Assembly (NCBI GenBank): GCA_947455195.1
Contig: CANGMI010000004.1
Location: 248,001 to 312,000, forward strand
Origin: Pseudomonadota bacterium
GTDB taxonomy: Bacteria; Pseudomonadota; Gammaproteobacteria; Burkholderiales; SG8-39
Reading direction: 5' to 3'
Length of the DNA stretch: 64,000 nucleotides
The notes beneath the pieces are model-generated. The model was not told the DNA's origin, ran no database searches, and worked only from the letters and a program-made list of their open reading frames with translations. Made by a program: the position numbers and the translations under genes. Positions 42,086 to 51,101 of this stretch are shown piece by piece (the stretch's first letter is position 1; each line of letters begins with the position of its first letter).

Positions 42086-42760
42086 CTACTCGGTATCACC
42101 GGCGGTGAGAAACTCCCACATCCGCTCGGCAATGCGACCTTGCCAGGTGGCCCGTGCCTGGGCCTGCTCCTCGTTCATGCGAGGTGCGTTGTCGGCCATG
42201 CCCGCCGCGAGTGCTGCCAGTTCGACGCGTGCGGCATCTTCGAGAAACCAGGCCAGACACACCGCCTGTTCCATGTCGGCCCCGGCCGTGACCGCACCGT
42301 TGACACCGACCACGATGGCTGAGGCAGCGCCGATGGTTTCGCCGACACCGATCGCGGCTGCCTCGTTGCGAATGAGACCCGGATCAGACCAGAACGGGAC
42401 TTCGGGAAAGAAATACGAGCCGAAGCCATGCCGCGCTTTCGGCGTCCGGCCAAGCGCCGAGAGCGCCAGCACATTAGGCGAGAGAAAGCGCGCAATAGCG
42501 CCGACATCAGGGCGGCGCTTGTAGATCTGCTGATGCATGCGAACCTCGCCCAGCACGCCCTCGGGCAGCGGACCATCGACGGTACACACCGTACCCGCTT
42601 CACCATGGGCGATGAGCCCCATGGGGCGCGCCGCACAGACCAGGAAATGCTGCGCATCGAGGCGCAGGCTACAGTGTCCGTACGCGTTCACAAGGCCTCC
42701 GCGCGCGAGCGCGCGTGCCGCCTTGCGGACCTTGATCTGCTGCTGCTCAGTGGCGTTCAT
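42086..42760 (-). CDS. Class II aldolase/adducin-like protein lacking the metal histidines
   Basis: A 224-residue protein with the class II aldolase/adducin fold: NAYGHCSLRL (25-34), the acidic GEVRMHQQIYKRRPDVGAI segment (71-89) and AVCLAWFLEDAARVE near 167. The catalytic-position Glu72 is kept. The three zinc-binding histidines of sugar-phosphate aldolases appear replaced: the HxH pair by Arg91 and Leu93 (ARFLSP) and the third by Asn154 (VGVNG). It is therefore unlikely to be a zinc aldolase. Some aromatic-acid decarboxylases use this fold; that is one possibility here. Confidence 0.75.
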   Translation of the reverse strand: MNATEQQQIKVRKAARALARGGLVNAYGHCSLRLDAQHFLVCAARPMGLIAHGEAGTVCTVDGPLPEGVLGEVRMHQQIYKRRPDVGAIARFLSPNVLALSALGRTPKARHGFGSYFFPEVPFWSDPGLIRNEAAAIGVGETIGAASAIVVGVNGAVTAGADMEQAVCLAWFLEDAARVELAALAAGMADNAPRMNEEQAQARATWQGRIAERMWEFLTAGDTE

Positions 42761-42832
42761 GCAAGACCTCTCAGGATTGTCCGGCAGCGCCGGCGGGTGT
42801 TCGTAGCTTCCTCGTCGTGCGACGCGAAGCCC

Positions 42833-44359
42833 TCACTTCATGATCGGCATGCCGAACTGCGGCCCGGGCTTCACGCCTTCACGCCAGCGCGAAGTGACGG
42901 TCTTGATCCGGGTATAGAAGCGCAATCCTTCCGGGCCATGCTGATTGGTGTCGCCAAAAAGCGACGCCTTCCAGCCACCGAAGGTGTGGAACGAGAGCGG
43001 CACGGGAATCGGCACGTTGATGCCGACCATGCCTACTTCAACCTTCTGGGTAAAGTTGCGCGCGACATCGCCATTGCGGGTGAAGATCGAAACGCCATTG
43101 CCAAACTCGTGCTCGCTCGGCAACGCGAGCGCTTCGTCGAACGAGGTCGCATGAACCACCGAGAGCACCGGCCCGAAGATCTCCTCGCGGTAGACCCGCA
43201 TCGAGGGGGTAACCCTGTCGAGCAGGGTGCCGCCCAGGAAGAAACCGCGCTCGTGCCCGGGCACCACATGCCCGCGCCCGTCAACCACCACCTGCGCACC
43301 TTCCTGCTCGCCGATGTCGATGTAGCCGCGCACCTTGTCGCGATGCTCGGCCGTCACGAGCGGCCCCATTTCGGAGGCTGCTTCGATCGACGAACCCACC
43401 TTCAGCGCGCGCACCCGTGGCACAAGCGCTTCGACCAACTCGGCCGCGGTGCGCTCGGTCACCGGCACCGCCACGGAAATGGCCATGCAACGCTCGCCTG
43501 CCGATCCGTAGGCGGCGCCCATGAGCGCATCAACCGTGAGATCGATATCGGCATCGGGCATCACGATGAGGTGATTCTTGGCACCACCCAGGGCCTGAAC
43601 GCGCTTGCCCTGTTCGGCAGCCCGCAGATAGATGTAGCGGGCAATCGGCGTCGACCCGACGAAGCTCACCGCCTTGACCCGTGGCTCATCGAGCAGTGCG
43701 TCGACGGATTCCTTGTCGCCGTTGACGACGTTCAGCACGCCTGGCGGGGCGCCCGCCTCGAGCATGAGTTCGGCAAGGCGCATCGGACAGCCCGGATCCT
43801 TCTCGGACGGCTTCAGGATGAAGGTGTTGCCTGCCGCGATTGCGATCGGAAACATCCACATGGGCACCATGGCGGGGAAGTTGAACGGCGTGATGCCGGC
43901 CACCACACCCAGCGGCTGGCGCATCGAGTACAGGTCGATGCCGGTCGCCACGTTGTCGGAGTACTCGCCCTTGAGCAGGTGGGGAATGCCACAGGCAAAT
44001 TCGACGCACTCGAGGCCGCGCTGCAGGGAGCCGCGAGCATCGGAGAGGACCTTGCCGTGCTCGGTGGCGATGAGCATCGAGAGTTCGTCGGCATGGCGCT
44101 CGACCAGTTCCTTGAACTTGAACATCACCCGTGCTCGGGTCAGGGGCGATGTCGAGGCCCACCCGGGCAAAGCCCGCGCGGCAGAGTCTACCGCGATGCC
44201 GACGTCGGCTCGGGTTGCCAGCGAGACGCGCGCGGTTCGCGCACCCAGCGAGGGGTTGAAGACATCGCTCGTGCGCTCGCCACTGCCGGCCACATGGCGG
44301 CCGTCAATGAAGTGTCCGATCTCGCGCAGGCTGTCCACAGCGGCTTGGCTGGAAGTCAT
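42833..44359 (-). CDS. mmsA: CoA-acylating methylmalonate-semialdehyde dehydrogenase
   Basis: A 508-residue MmsA. Catalytic Cys291 is in SAGERCMAIS. The usual general-base Glu of aldehyde dehydrogenases is absent (QALGGAKNH, 255-263), a hallmark of this CoA-acylating branch. FNFPAMVPMWMFPIAIA is diagnostic. It converts methylmalonate semialdehyde to propionyl-CoA, and malonate semialdehyde to acetyl-CoA, linking to the methylcitrate genes of this window. No mmsB is adjacent. Its position in an aromatic cluster suggests that it takes an aldehyde product of that route (inference). Confidence 0.9.
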   Translation of the reverse strand: MTSSQAAVDSLREIGHFIDGRHVAGSGERTSDVFNPSLGARTARVSLATRADVGIAVDSAARALPGWASTSPLTRARVMFKFKELVERHADELSMLIATEHGKVLSDARGSLQRGLECVEFACGIPHLLKGEYSDNVATGIDLYSMRQPLGVVAGITPFNFPAMVPMWMFPIAIAAGNTFILKPSEKDPGCPMRLAELMLEAGAPPGVLNVVNGDKESVDALLDEPRVKAVSFVGSTPIARYIYLRAAEQGKRVQALGGAKNHLIVMPDADIDLTVDALMGAAYGSAGERCMAISVAVPVTERTAAELVEALVPRVRALKVGSSIEAASEMGPLVTAEHRDKVRGYIDIGEQEGAQVVVDGRGHVVPGHERGFFLGGTLLDRVTPSMRVYREEIFGPVLSVVHATSFDEALALPSEHEFGNGVSIFTRNGDVARNFTQKVEVGMVGINVPIPVPLSFHTFGGWKASLFGDTNQHGPEGLRFYTRIKTVTSRWREGVKPGPQFGMPIMK

Positions 44360-44597
44360 GACATTTCCCTAGAGGGTGAATGATGGGCAGAGGACTGGGG
44401 GCGGACGCAGGGCACGGTTGCTCATGAACACTGCCCGCCCGGGCAGGACACCCGCGTCGGTAATCGGGGAGCCCTCGTGAGACCCCGACAGACCCCCGCC
44501 AGCGGGCTGGACGTTACCCCGCACAGCGAAGCCTTGTCAACGCAGGATCGATGCCCGCCTCCCAGCCTGACCCGGCCTTTGTTGCACGCGTACGCAC
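44360..44597. other. Intergenic spacer with one small hairpin
   Basis: A 238-bp stretch between the VOC gene and mmsA. It contains CTGCCC and GGGCAG with a four-base loop (44431-44446), a possible weak terminator after the VOC gene. No coding sequence is convincing. Confidence 0.5.
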
Positions 44598-45161
44598 TCA
44601 GGCTTGCGAGGCAAGCACCCGCGCGTCCATCTCGGCATGCCACTGTGCGATCGGCTTGAAGCCTGGCAGGCTGCGCGCATGCCGTTCGACCAATGCCCAG
44701 ACCTCCTCGTCAGGCAGCGAGATATCGATCGGAATACGCATCGGCTGATGGACGTACCACGGGGTATCGATGAAGATTTCCGTGCGATGCCCTTCGAGAT
44801 CGCGAAAGTAGACCGAAATTGCATTGCCGTGGGTGATGCACCCGAGGGTTGGCCCCTCCATGACCACCTTTTCCGCACGCAGGCGCCGCTCCATGGTGCG
44901 CAACTGCTCGAGCGACCCCGTACGAAACGACAGTTGCTGGACGACATCGAACGGCAACCCCTCGGGGCAGCCTGTCGCCAGGACCACCTGATGATGCTCT
45001 CGCGGGTTGCGGGTGAGAAAGGCAATTTCGGCACCGTTGTCGAGGATGCCGCGATCACTCAGCGTGAAACCCATCACCCGGGTGTAGAAGTCGACCATGG
45101 GGCCGATGTCGCGCACGAATATGCCGACATGGCTGAAAGCGAGGGACACGGACTCGACCAA
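44598..45161 (-). CDS. VOC (vicinal oxygen chelate) family protein, ring-cleavage-dioxygenase-like
   Basis: A 187-residue protein with two paired VOC modules. Candidate metal positions are His12 (FSHVGIF), His58 (REHHQVV), Gln77 (VQQLSF) and Glu129 (HRTEIFID). Spacing fits the four glyoxalase-type positions, but the third, normally His in extradiol dioxygenases, is Gln. The start is TTG at 45161 with GGAGGAG seven bases upstream; no ATG fits. The downstream meta-cleavage genes would need a ring-cleaving enzyme; this is the only candidate in the window, and a doubtful one. Confidence 0.75.
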   Translation of the reverse strand: MVESVSLAFSHVGIFVRDIGPMVDFYTRVMGFTLSDRGILDNGAEIAFLTRNPREHHQVVLATGCPEGLPFDVVQQLSFRTGSLEQLRTMERRLRAEKVVMEGPTLGCITHGNAISVYFRDLEGHRTEIFIDTPWYVHQPMRIPIDISLPDEEVWALVERHARSLPGFKPIAQWHAEMDARVLASQA

Positions 45162-45272
45162 GATGATGCTCCTCCACGATATCAAAGTGCCTGCGGCGGC
45201 TACGTTACCATCAAGGGGATCTGCCGGGTACGAGCCCCGGCCATCCGTTGGAGACAGAGCAAGGTGAATCCC

Positions 45273-46337
45273 ATGACGATCAAGCTGCGCCAGAACAACA
45301 AGCGGGTCCATCACGACCGATCGAGCAGCGGCTCGCGCCCGACCAGTTGCCGGCGAGCCCTTCACGCACCGACGAACCTTGTCGCCCTGCTGATTGCACT
45401 CCTGACGCTGAGCGTGATCGCCCCGGCCTGCGCCCAGGATGCGCCTCAGCGGCCGATACGCCTCATCGTGCCCAATGCACCGGGCGGTGGCACCGATATC
45501 ATCGCCCGCCATGTCGCCCAGTTCTTTGCCGAGACGCTGCGCCAGCCGATGATCGTCGAGAACCGCGTTGGCGGCGGCTCCCTCGCAGGGACCGACTATG
45601 TGGCCAAGGCCGCGCCTGACGGCCAGACGCTGCTCCTCGGCGGCGTGAGCAGCCTCGCGCTCAATCCGGCCCTGTTTCGCAACCTGCCCTATGACCCGTT
45701 GCGCGACTTCGTCGCGGTCGGTTTCCTCGCCGCCTATCCGTTCGTGCTGGTCGCGCGGCCCGATCTTCCCGGATCGAGCCTGGCCGATCTGGCGCGCCTC
45801 GCCAGAGCCAACCCGGGCAAGCTCTCGTTCGGCTCGGCGGGCGTCGGCACGGTACAACACGTCTGGGCGACCATTCTCGTCCGAAGCCTCGGGCTGGACA
45901 TGGTGCACGTGCCTTACAAGGGCGCCGCCCCGGCAGTCCAGGACATGATCGGCGGGCGGGTCGACATCATGTTCGACAACCTGTCGGCAGCGCGTACCTA
46001 TGTCGACAGCGGACGACTGAAAGCCCTGGCCGTATCGTCGACCCGGCGCGCCGAGGCACTGCCAGCGGTGCCAACCGTCGAGGAGACGGGCCTGGTGAAA
46101 TTCAGCGGCGAGAGCTGGTTTGGTGTCTTCGCGCCCTCGCAGACCCCGACGAATGCAGTCGAGCGCCTGCGCGGAGGCTTTGCGGCACTGTCGCGAAGCG
46201 CCGAATTTGCCGCTCGGGTCGAGCATGACACGGGCCGGACGATGCCCATTCCGGCGGCCGAGCAGCAGGCCTTCCTGCGCGGAGAAATCGAGCGCTGGGC
46301 GCGCCTGGTGGCGCGCTACGAAGTCAGCGCCGACTGA
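45273..46337 (+). CDS. Tripartite tricarboxylate transporter receptor (TctC/Bug family)
   Basis: About 354 residues. A basic N-terminal stretch precedes a hydrophobic core (LVALLIALLTLSVIAPACA) and a likely cleavage site near ACAQ. The family core RPIRLIVPNAPGGGTDIIAR and MVHVPYKGAAPAVQDMIGGR follow. The ATG at 45273 is preferred; GTG at 45264 is in frame. It diverges from the VOC gene 111 bp away, so the ligand may be an aromatic acid handled by that cluster. No tctAB genes are present. Confidence 0.88.
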   Translation: MTIKLRQNNKRVHHDRSSSGSRPTSCRRALHAPTNLVALLIALLTLSVIAPACAQDAPQRPIRLIVPNAPGGGTDIIARHVAQFFAETLRQPMIVENRVGGGSLAGTDYVAKAAPDGQTLLLGGVSSLALNPALFRNLPYDPLRDFVAVGFLAAYPFVLVARPDLPGSSLADLARLARANPGKLSFGSAGVGTVQHVWATILVRSLGLDMVHVPYKGAAPAVQDMIGGRVDIMFDNLSAARTYVDSGRLKALAVSSTRRAEALPAVPTVEETGLVKFSGESWFGVFAPSQTPTNAVERLRGGFAALSRSAEFAARVEHDTGRTMPIPAAEQQAFLRGEIERWARLVARYEVSAD

Positions 46338-46513
46338 GTGCCGGAATCGGTGCGGAGGAATGCCGGTTCGGCGCGGCCAAACATTCACCCACCGTGGCAA
46401 ATTGCCTGAAGCACGACACAAACCGTCCGGGCAGAACTCAAGGCAGGAGGCGCAGTCGATAGACTGGACGATTCAACGACAAAGGCCGTGCCCCTGCGGG
46501 CGCGAAGCAACCC

Positions 46514-47374
46514 ATGGAAGCCGATCTCGCCCTCCCCGACAAGGAAACCGAGGCCTTCATCCAGAACCTGGGCATTCCCCCTTGCCCGGCCATCCTGATG
46601 CGCCTGATGCGCCAGGTGCGTGCCGAAGACCCCGACTTCCGGGCCATCGCGGAACTCATCGGGGCCGATGTGGCCCTTTCGGCAACGATGCTCGCCACCG
46701 TGAACTCGTCCTGGTACGGCCTGCGTACGAAGGCAACCACGGTCTACCGGGCACTGTCGCTGCTTGGCCTGAACACCTGCACCCAGTTGCTGACGCGGCT
46801 GTCGCTGGCACGTGCCGTCCCGCAGTCGGATTCGCCGGCCATGAAGCGCTTCTGGGCAGGCGCCTTGCGGACCTCGATCGTCGCGGGACTGGTCGCCCGC
46901 ACGACGCGGGTCATCGATCCGGAACTCGCGTCAACCTACGTGCTCTTTCGCGATGTCGGCATGGGTCTGCTCATCAACCGGCATGAACAGTATGGCGATC
47001 TGCTGACGCCGGAAAAACTCTTCCAGGGACGCAACCTGCTCGACGAAGAAATCACACTGTGCGGGGTCAATCACGCGCGGGTCGGTTTTCAGCTTGCCCG
47101 GTCGTGGGAACTGAATACCGAGACCCAGTTGGCCATCTTCAATCACCACCTCTATGGCGTCGATGCCGAGCGGCGCGCATCAGCGCCTCGCCTCGCGCTG
47201 CGACTGGTCGCCACCGGACTGGTGGTGGATGCGATCGCCTGTCGCATCACGCGGCAGGCCAACCTCGAATGGGAAGAAAATCGCGAATTTGCCTATGAGA
47301 TCCTCGACCTCGATGAGACAGGTCTGGAGGAGATCATGCAGGAGGCGGCGATTGCGGCACCGGCCGGTCAGTAG
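46514..47374 (+). CDS. HDOD-domain protein
   Basis: A 286-residue protein of the HDOD family (an HD-related, metal-poor output domain). LGIPPCPAILMRLMRQVR (19-36), GADVALSATMLATVNSSWYG and VYRALSLLGLN are typical of the first helical half; GVNHARVGFQLARSW and AIFNHH follow. These proteins act in bacterial signalling, often with cyclic-di-GMP or stress pathways, but no partner domain is fused here. The 3-prime end overlaps that of the convergent hydrolase gene by 41 bp. Confidence 0.85.
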   Translation: MEADLALPDKETEAFIQNLGIPPCPAILMRLMRQVRAEDPDFRAIAELIGADVALSATMLATVNSSWYGLRTKATTVYRALSLLGLNTCTQLLTRLSLARAVPQSDSPAMKRFWAGALRTSIVAGLVARTTRVIDPELASTYVLFRDVGMGLLINRHEQYGDLLTPEKLFQGRNLLDEEITLCGVNHARVGFQLARSWELNTETQLAIFNHHLYGVDAERRASAPRLALRLVATGLVVDAIACRITRQANLEWEENREFAYEILDLDETGLEEIMQEAAIAAPAGQ

Positions 47375-48302
47375 CCCGCAGAAACGGAGCGATGAGTTCG
47401 GCGAGGCGCTCCGGATGCTCCCAGTGCAGCATGTGCCCGGCCTCGTCGATCCGCTCGAGCCGGAGGTCGGGCCAGGCACGTCGACGTCGCGCGAGCGTGG
47501 CCGGCGTCAGTCGATGCCTTTCGATGTTCTCGGATTGCGCCGCCTCCACCCACAGCGCCGGGGCCCTGATCTCCCGCCAGCACGCCATCGCCTCGTCCAG
47601 ACGCCAGAGGTCAGGACCGGCGCGCAGGTGGGCCGGATCGGCGCGCAGACGCCAGCGACCATCGTCCCCCTGCTCTCCCCAGTGCCCGGCGAGAAACGCC
47701 GCGCGCTCAGCCGCGATGCGATGGCTTACCGCCTGGACACGTGAGACCAGGGCGCCGCGGTCTGCAAACGCGCGGCGATCGGTGAACCGCTCGAGGTCAT
47801 CGAGCCAGGCGCGAAGATGACCCGGAGCCTCGAGAGCCGCGCGCCGGCGAAGTCCGAACCCTTCCAGGTTGACCAGGCAACTCACCCGGTCGTTGCGTGC
47901 CGCGGCGTAAAGCGACGCGATATTGCCGCCCAGACTGTGTCCGATGAGACGCACCGGTTGTCGCACGGGCGACGCCTGCGTCGCTGCATCCGCCGCATCC
48001 GCCGCAGCCGCTCCGCCCGCATCACCGGTCTCGACGGTGCGCACCAGCGCATCCAGGTCAGCCACATAGTCGGTGTAACTGTAGATGCCGTCACGCACCC
48101 ACTCGCTCAACCCGAACCCGCGCCAGTCAGGCGCGACGAATCGCCAGTGGGGGCCGAGCGCGTCAACCAGGAACTGCCAGGACGCGGAAACATCCATCCA
48201 GCCATGGAGCAGCCAGACCCGCGGTGCATCCATCGGCCCCCACTCGCGCAGGTGGGTGCGCAGACCGCGCACGGTGACAAACCTCGAAGTGCTGCTCAAC
48301 AT
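47334..48302 (-). CDS. Alpha/beta-fold hydrolase
   Basis: A 322-residue serine hydrolase. HGWMDVSASW (33-42) is the oxyanion loop, GHSLGG (121-126) the nucleophile elbow with Ser123, and His290 in EAGHMLH the catalytic histidine. An Ala-rich insertion (about 93-112) precedes the nucleophile. The substrate is unknown; esters or C-C bonds of ring-cleavage products are possible. It diverges from a TetR gene with a 38-bp gap, so that regulator probably controls it. Confidence 0.87.
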   Translation of the reverse strand: MLSSTSRFVTVRGLRTHLREWGPMDAPRVWLLHGWMDVSASWQFLVDALGPHWRFVAPDWRGFGLSEWVRDGIYSYTDYVADLDALVRTVETGDAGGAAAADAADAATQASPVRQPVRLIGHSLGGNIASLYAAARNDRVSCLVNLEGFGLRRRAALEAPGHLRAWLDDLERFTDRRAFADRGALVSRVQAVSHRIAAERAAFLAGHWGEQGDDGRWRLRADPAHLRAGPDLWRLDEAMACWREIRAPALWVEAAQSENIERHRLTPATLARRRRAWPDLRLERIDEAGHMLHWEHPERLAELIAPFLRATDRPVPQSPPPA

Positions 48303-48340
48303 GAAACAATAGGCTCCTGATCAGATCCTTTCATTCGCCC

Positions 48341-49018
48341 ATGCCAGGACGACCCCCGACGACGACACCGAAGCGCGTTGACCGACCCGCCGACGCCAGG
48401 CGCCCTGCTCCGGTGGGGCGACGGGAGAGCAACAAGGCCGACAAGCAGGCCCGCATCCGGGAGGCGGCTCGCGCCCTCTTCACCGAGCGCGCCTTCGCGG
48501 ACGCCACCATGCGCAGCATCGCACAGCATGCCCATGTCGGATTGGGAACGCTTTTCAGCTACGCCGATGACAAGCGCGATCTCGTGTTCCTCGTCTTCAA
48601 CGAGGATCTGGCCCGGGTCACCGAACGAGCCCTGGCAGCGCCACGCGCAACCATGCCGGTGCTCGAACAACTGATGGCCCTCTTCGCTCCACACTACCAG
48701 CAGTTTGCCCGCGAACCGATCCTTGCGCGACTGGCGCTGCAGGAACTGACCTTCTACTCGGCGGGCAAGCAGGCGACTGCGTTTCGCCAGATCCGCGATC
48801 GCCTGATGCTCGGGCTCGTCGCACTCATCGAGCGCGCCCAGAGAAGCGGCGGCCTGCCAGCGCAGCCCGCTGCTGCCCTCGTTGCCCGGCACGTGTTCTT
48901 TGTCTACGCGGGGGCCCTGCGCGCCTGGATTGCCAGCGACAACCCCCGCATCGCCGCGGGGCTGCGCGAACTGCGTGCACTGCTTCGCATCACGCTCGGT
49001 GGGCTGGCGCCCGACTGA
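48341..49018 (+). CDS. TetR-family transcriptional regulator
   Basis: A 225-residue repressor-type protein. A basic, Pro-rich N-terminal tail of about 35 residues precedes the TetR DNA-binding domain: ARIREAARALFTERAFADAT and MRSIAQHAHVGLGTLFSYAD, with the recognition helix in the latter. The C-terminal half is a divergent ligand domain. It is divergent from the hydrolase gene and convergent with pcaF, so the hydrolase is the likeliest target, with self-repression from the shared gap. Confidence 0.88.
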   Translation: MPGRPPTTTPKRVDRPADARRPAPVGRRESNKADKQARIREAARALFTERAFADATMRSIAQHAHVGLGTLFSYADDKRDLVFLVFNEDLARVTERALAAPRATMPVLEQLMALFAPHYQQFAREPILARLALQELTFYSAGKQATAFRQIRDRLMLGLVALIERAQRSGGLPAQPAAALVARHVFFVYAGALRAWIASDNPRIAAGLRELRALLRITLGGLAPD

Positions 49019-49036
49019 CAGGCGCCCTGCCTCCGG

Positions 49037-50242
49037 TCAGACCCGCTCGATGGCGAGCGCGATCCCCTGCCCGACGCCGATGCACATCGTGCACAAGGCG
49101 CGCTTGCCACCCGTGCGATGCAACTGCCGGGTGGCCGTCAGTGCAAGCCGCACACCGGACATGCCAAGCGGGTGCCCGAAGGCAATCGCACCTCCGTTGG
49201 GGTTCACATGGGCGCCGTTGTCGGGCAAACCCAGTTCGCGCAACACCGCCAGACCCTGCGCGGCGAAGGCCTCGTTCAATTCGACCACGTCGAAGTCGCC
49301 GATGCCAAGACCCAGGCGGGCAAGCAGACGGCGCGTCGCCGGTACCGGACCGATACCCATGACGCGTGGCGCGACACCGGCCGTCGCCGCACCAAGCACA
49401 CGCGCAAGCGGCGTCAGGCCGAATTCCCGCACCGCTTCCTCCGATGCAATGAGGAGGGCCGCCGCGCCATCATTGACCCCCGATGCATTGCCGGCCGTGA
49501 CCGTCCCGTTCTTGCGAAAGCTCGCCTTCAACCCGTTGAGGGTCTCCAGCGTCGTCTCCGGGCGCGGATGCTCATCGACCGAGAACTCGCGAACCTCTCC
49601 CTTGCGACCGGGAATCTTCACCGGCACGATCTCCTCGACCAGCGTGCCCTCGCGAATCGCGCGGGCAGCCCGCTGCTGACTCTCGAAAGCGAACAGATCC
49701 TGGTCGGCCCGTGAAATGCCGTACTGCTCGGCGACGTTCTCGGCCGTCTCACCCATCGAGTCGACGCCGTACAGCCGTTCCATCTCGGGATTGACGAATC
49801 GCCAGCCGATCGTGGTGTCGTGCACCTCGTTGTTGCGCGAGAAGGCGCTGGTGGCCTTGGGCATCACGAAGGGAGCCCGGCTCATGCTCTCGACACCGCC
49901 GGCGATGACCAGAGACACCTCGCCGGTACGAATGGCACGGGTGCCGCAGGCAATCGCCTCGAGTCCGGAGCCACACAAGCGGTTCACGGTGGCAGCAGGC
50001 ACGGTCTGCGGCAGCCCGGCCAGCAACGTGGCCATCCGGCCGACGTTGCGATTGTCCTCGCCCGCCTGGTTCACGCAGCCGTAATACACCTCATCAAGGC
50101 GCGACCAGTCGAGGCTCGGGTTGCGCACCATCAGGGCCTTGAGCGGCAGCGCGCCCAGGTCATCGGTGCGAACGCCGGAGAGCGCACCGCCATAGCGGCC
50201 GATCGGGGTGCGAATGCCATCACAGATATAAGCCTGGGACAT
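49037..50242 (-). CDS. pcaF: 3-oxoadipyl-CoA thiolase
   Basis: A 401-residue thiolase of the PcaF group. Active-site Cys90 lies in NRLCGSG, His357 in GHPLG and Cys387 in [26 protein letters not shown] (50-67) and [11 protein letters not shown] are typical of PcaF, and the N-terminus [15 protein letters not shown] agrees. It splits 3-oxoadipyl-CoA to succinyl-CoA and acetyl-CoA, both TCA substrates. It ends an operon of SDR, aryl-acid ligase and amidohydrolase genes. No other ketoadipate gene (pcaIJ, pcaD) is in the window. Confidence 0.87.
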   Translation of the reverse strand: MSQAYICDGIRTPIGRYGGALSGVRTDDLGALPLKALMVRNPSLDWSRLDEVYYGCVNQAGEDNRNVGRMATLLAGLPQTVPAATVNRLCGSGLEAIACGTRAIRTGEVSLVIAGGVESMSRAPFVMPKATSAFSRNNEVHDTTIGWRFVNPEMERLYGVDSMGETAENVAEQYGISRADQDLFAFESQQRAARAIREGTLVEEIVPVKIPGRKGEVREFSVDEHPRPETTLETLNGLKASFRKNGTVTAGNASGVNDGAAALLIASEEAVREFGLTPLARVLGAATAGVAPRVMGIGPVPATRRLLARLGLGIGDFDVVELNEAFAAQGLAVLRELGLPDNGAHVNPNGGAIAFGHPLGMSGVRLALTATRQLHRTGGKRALCTMCIGVGQGIALAIERV

Positions 50243-50258
50243 GGTCTGGGCTGCCTTT

Positions 50259-51101
50259 TCAGAGACCGAGCACGCGCTCGGCATTGCCGTGGAAGATCTT
50301 TTCCATCACTGCGTCGCTGTAACCGAGTTCCATCCATTCCTTGAGAATGCGCGAATAGGGCAGGCTCGGGTAGTCACTGCCGAACATGATCTTGTCCTGC
50401 AGTCGGGCACGCATGTCCACCTTCAGCGAGGCCGGGAAATACTTGGGCGCCCAACCCGACATCTCCCAGTAGACATTGCCCTTGTGCAAGGCAACCGCGG
50501 TGGTCTCGTCGACCCAGGGCCATCCCGGGTGCGCCATGATGATCTTGAGGTTGGGGAAGTCGGCCGCCAGGTCATCGATGGCAGCCGGATGGGCGTGGCG
50601 GATCCGCGCGCCCATGCCACCGGGCATGCCGGCGCCCATGCCGGTGGTACCCACATCGATCATCACCGCGGCACCGAGTTCGTCGAGCAACTCGAACAGC
50701 GGATAGAAGCGAGTGTCGTTCACCGCGAAGTGCTGCATGATCGGATGGAAGTGAAAGCCGATGAAACCGAGTTCGGTCATCGCCTTCTTCGCCTCGCGCA
50801 TCGCCAGTTCGCCCTTGAACGGGTCGAGCGTGCCCCAGCACTGGATCACCCGCTCAGGATGTCGCTTCCACATCGCGTGCACGTAATCATTGGTGCACGG
50901 GGGCGTTGCCACGGTGGTCTCCAGATCGAGCGCCACCAGCATCGCCTCGACCCCGGCACCCGTGAATTCGGCGATCACGTCCTCTTCGGACTTCGCCACC
51001 CAGCCCCGGCTCCAGTACTTTGCGAGCGCCTCTACATACGGCCCCTGACTGTCGATCCAGGTCTGGGTGCCCGGATAGCAGTGCAGATCGATGATTCTCA
51101 T
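50259..51101 (-). CDS. Amidohydrolase-family protein (ACMSD/resorcylate decarboxylase superfamily)
   Basis: A 280-residue TIM-barrel protein of the amidohydrolase-2 group, which includes non-oxidative aromatic decarboxylases. Visible landmarks are IDLHCYPG (4-11), GFHFHP (115-120), MAHPGW (189-194, His191) and FGSDYP (240-245, Asp243). The first metal motif reads HxY in place of HxH, and the strand-4 His of relatives looks replaced by Asp149 (IDVG). The start at 51101 overlaps the ligase stop (ATGA). A role as decarboxylase or hydrolase of the acid or CoA ester made by the neighbouring ligase is inferred. Confidence 0.8.
   Translation of the reverse strand: MRIIDLHCYPGTQTWIDSQGPYVEALAKYWSRGWVAKSEEDVIAEFTGAGVEAMLVALDLETTVATPPCTNDYVHAMWKRHPERVIQCWGTLDPFKGELAMREAKKAMTELGFIGFHFHPIMQHFAVNDTRFYPLFELLDELGAAVMIDVGTTGMGAGMPGGMGARIRHAHPAAIDDLAADFPNLKIIMAHPGWPWVDETTAVALHKGNVYWEMSGWAPKYFPASLKVDMRARLQDKIMFGSDYPSLPYSRILKEWMELGYSDAVMEKIFHGNAERVLGL

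Noticed and set aside
44604-46337. 577-codon version of the second TctC receptor
   Set aside because: The first 220 codons run through the antisense of the VOC gene; the signal peptide begins near 45273.
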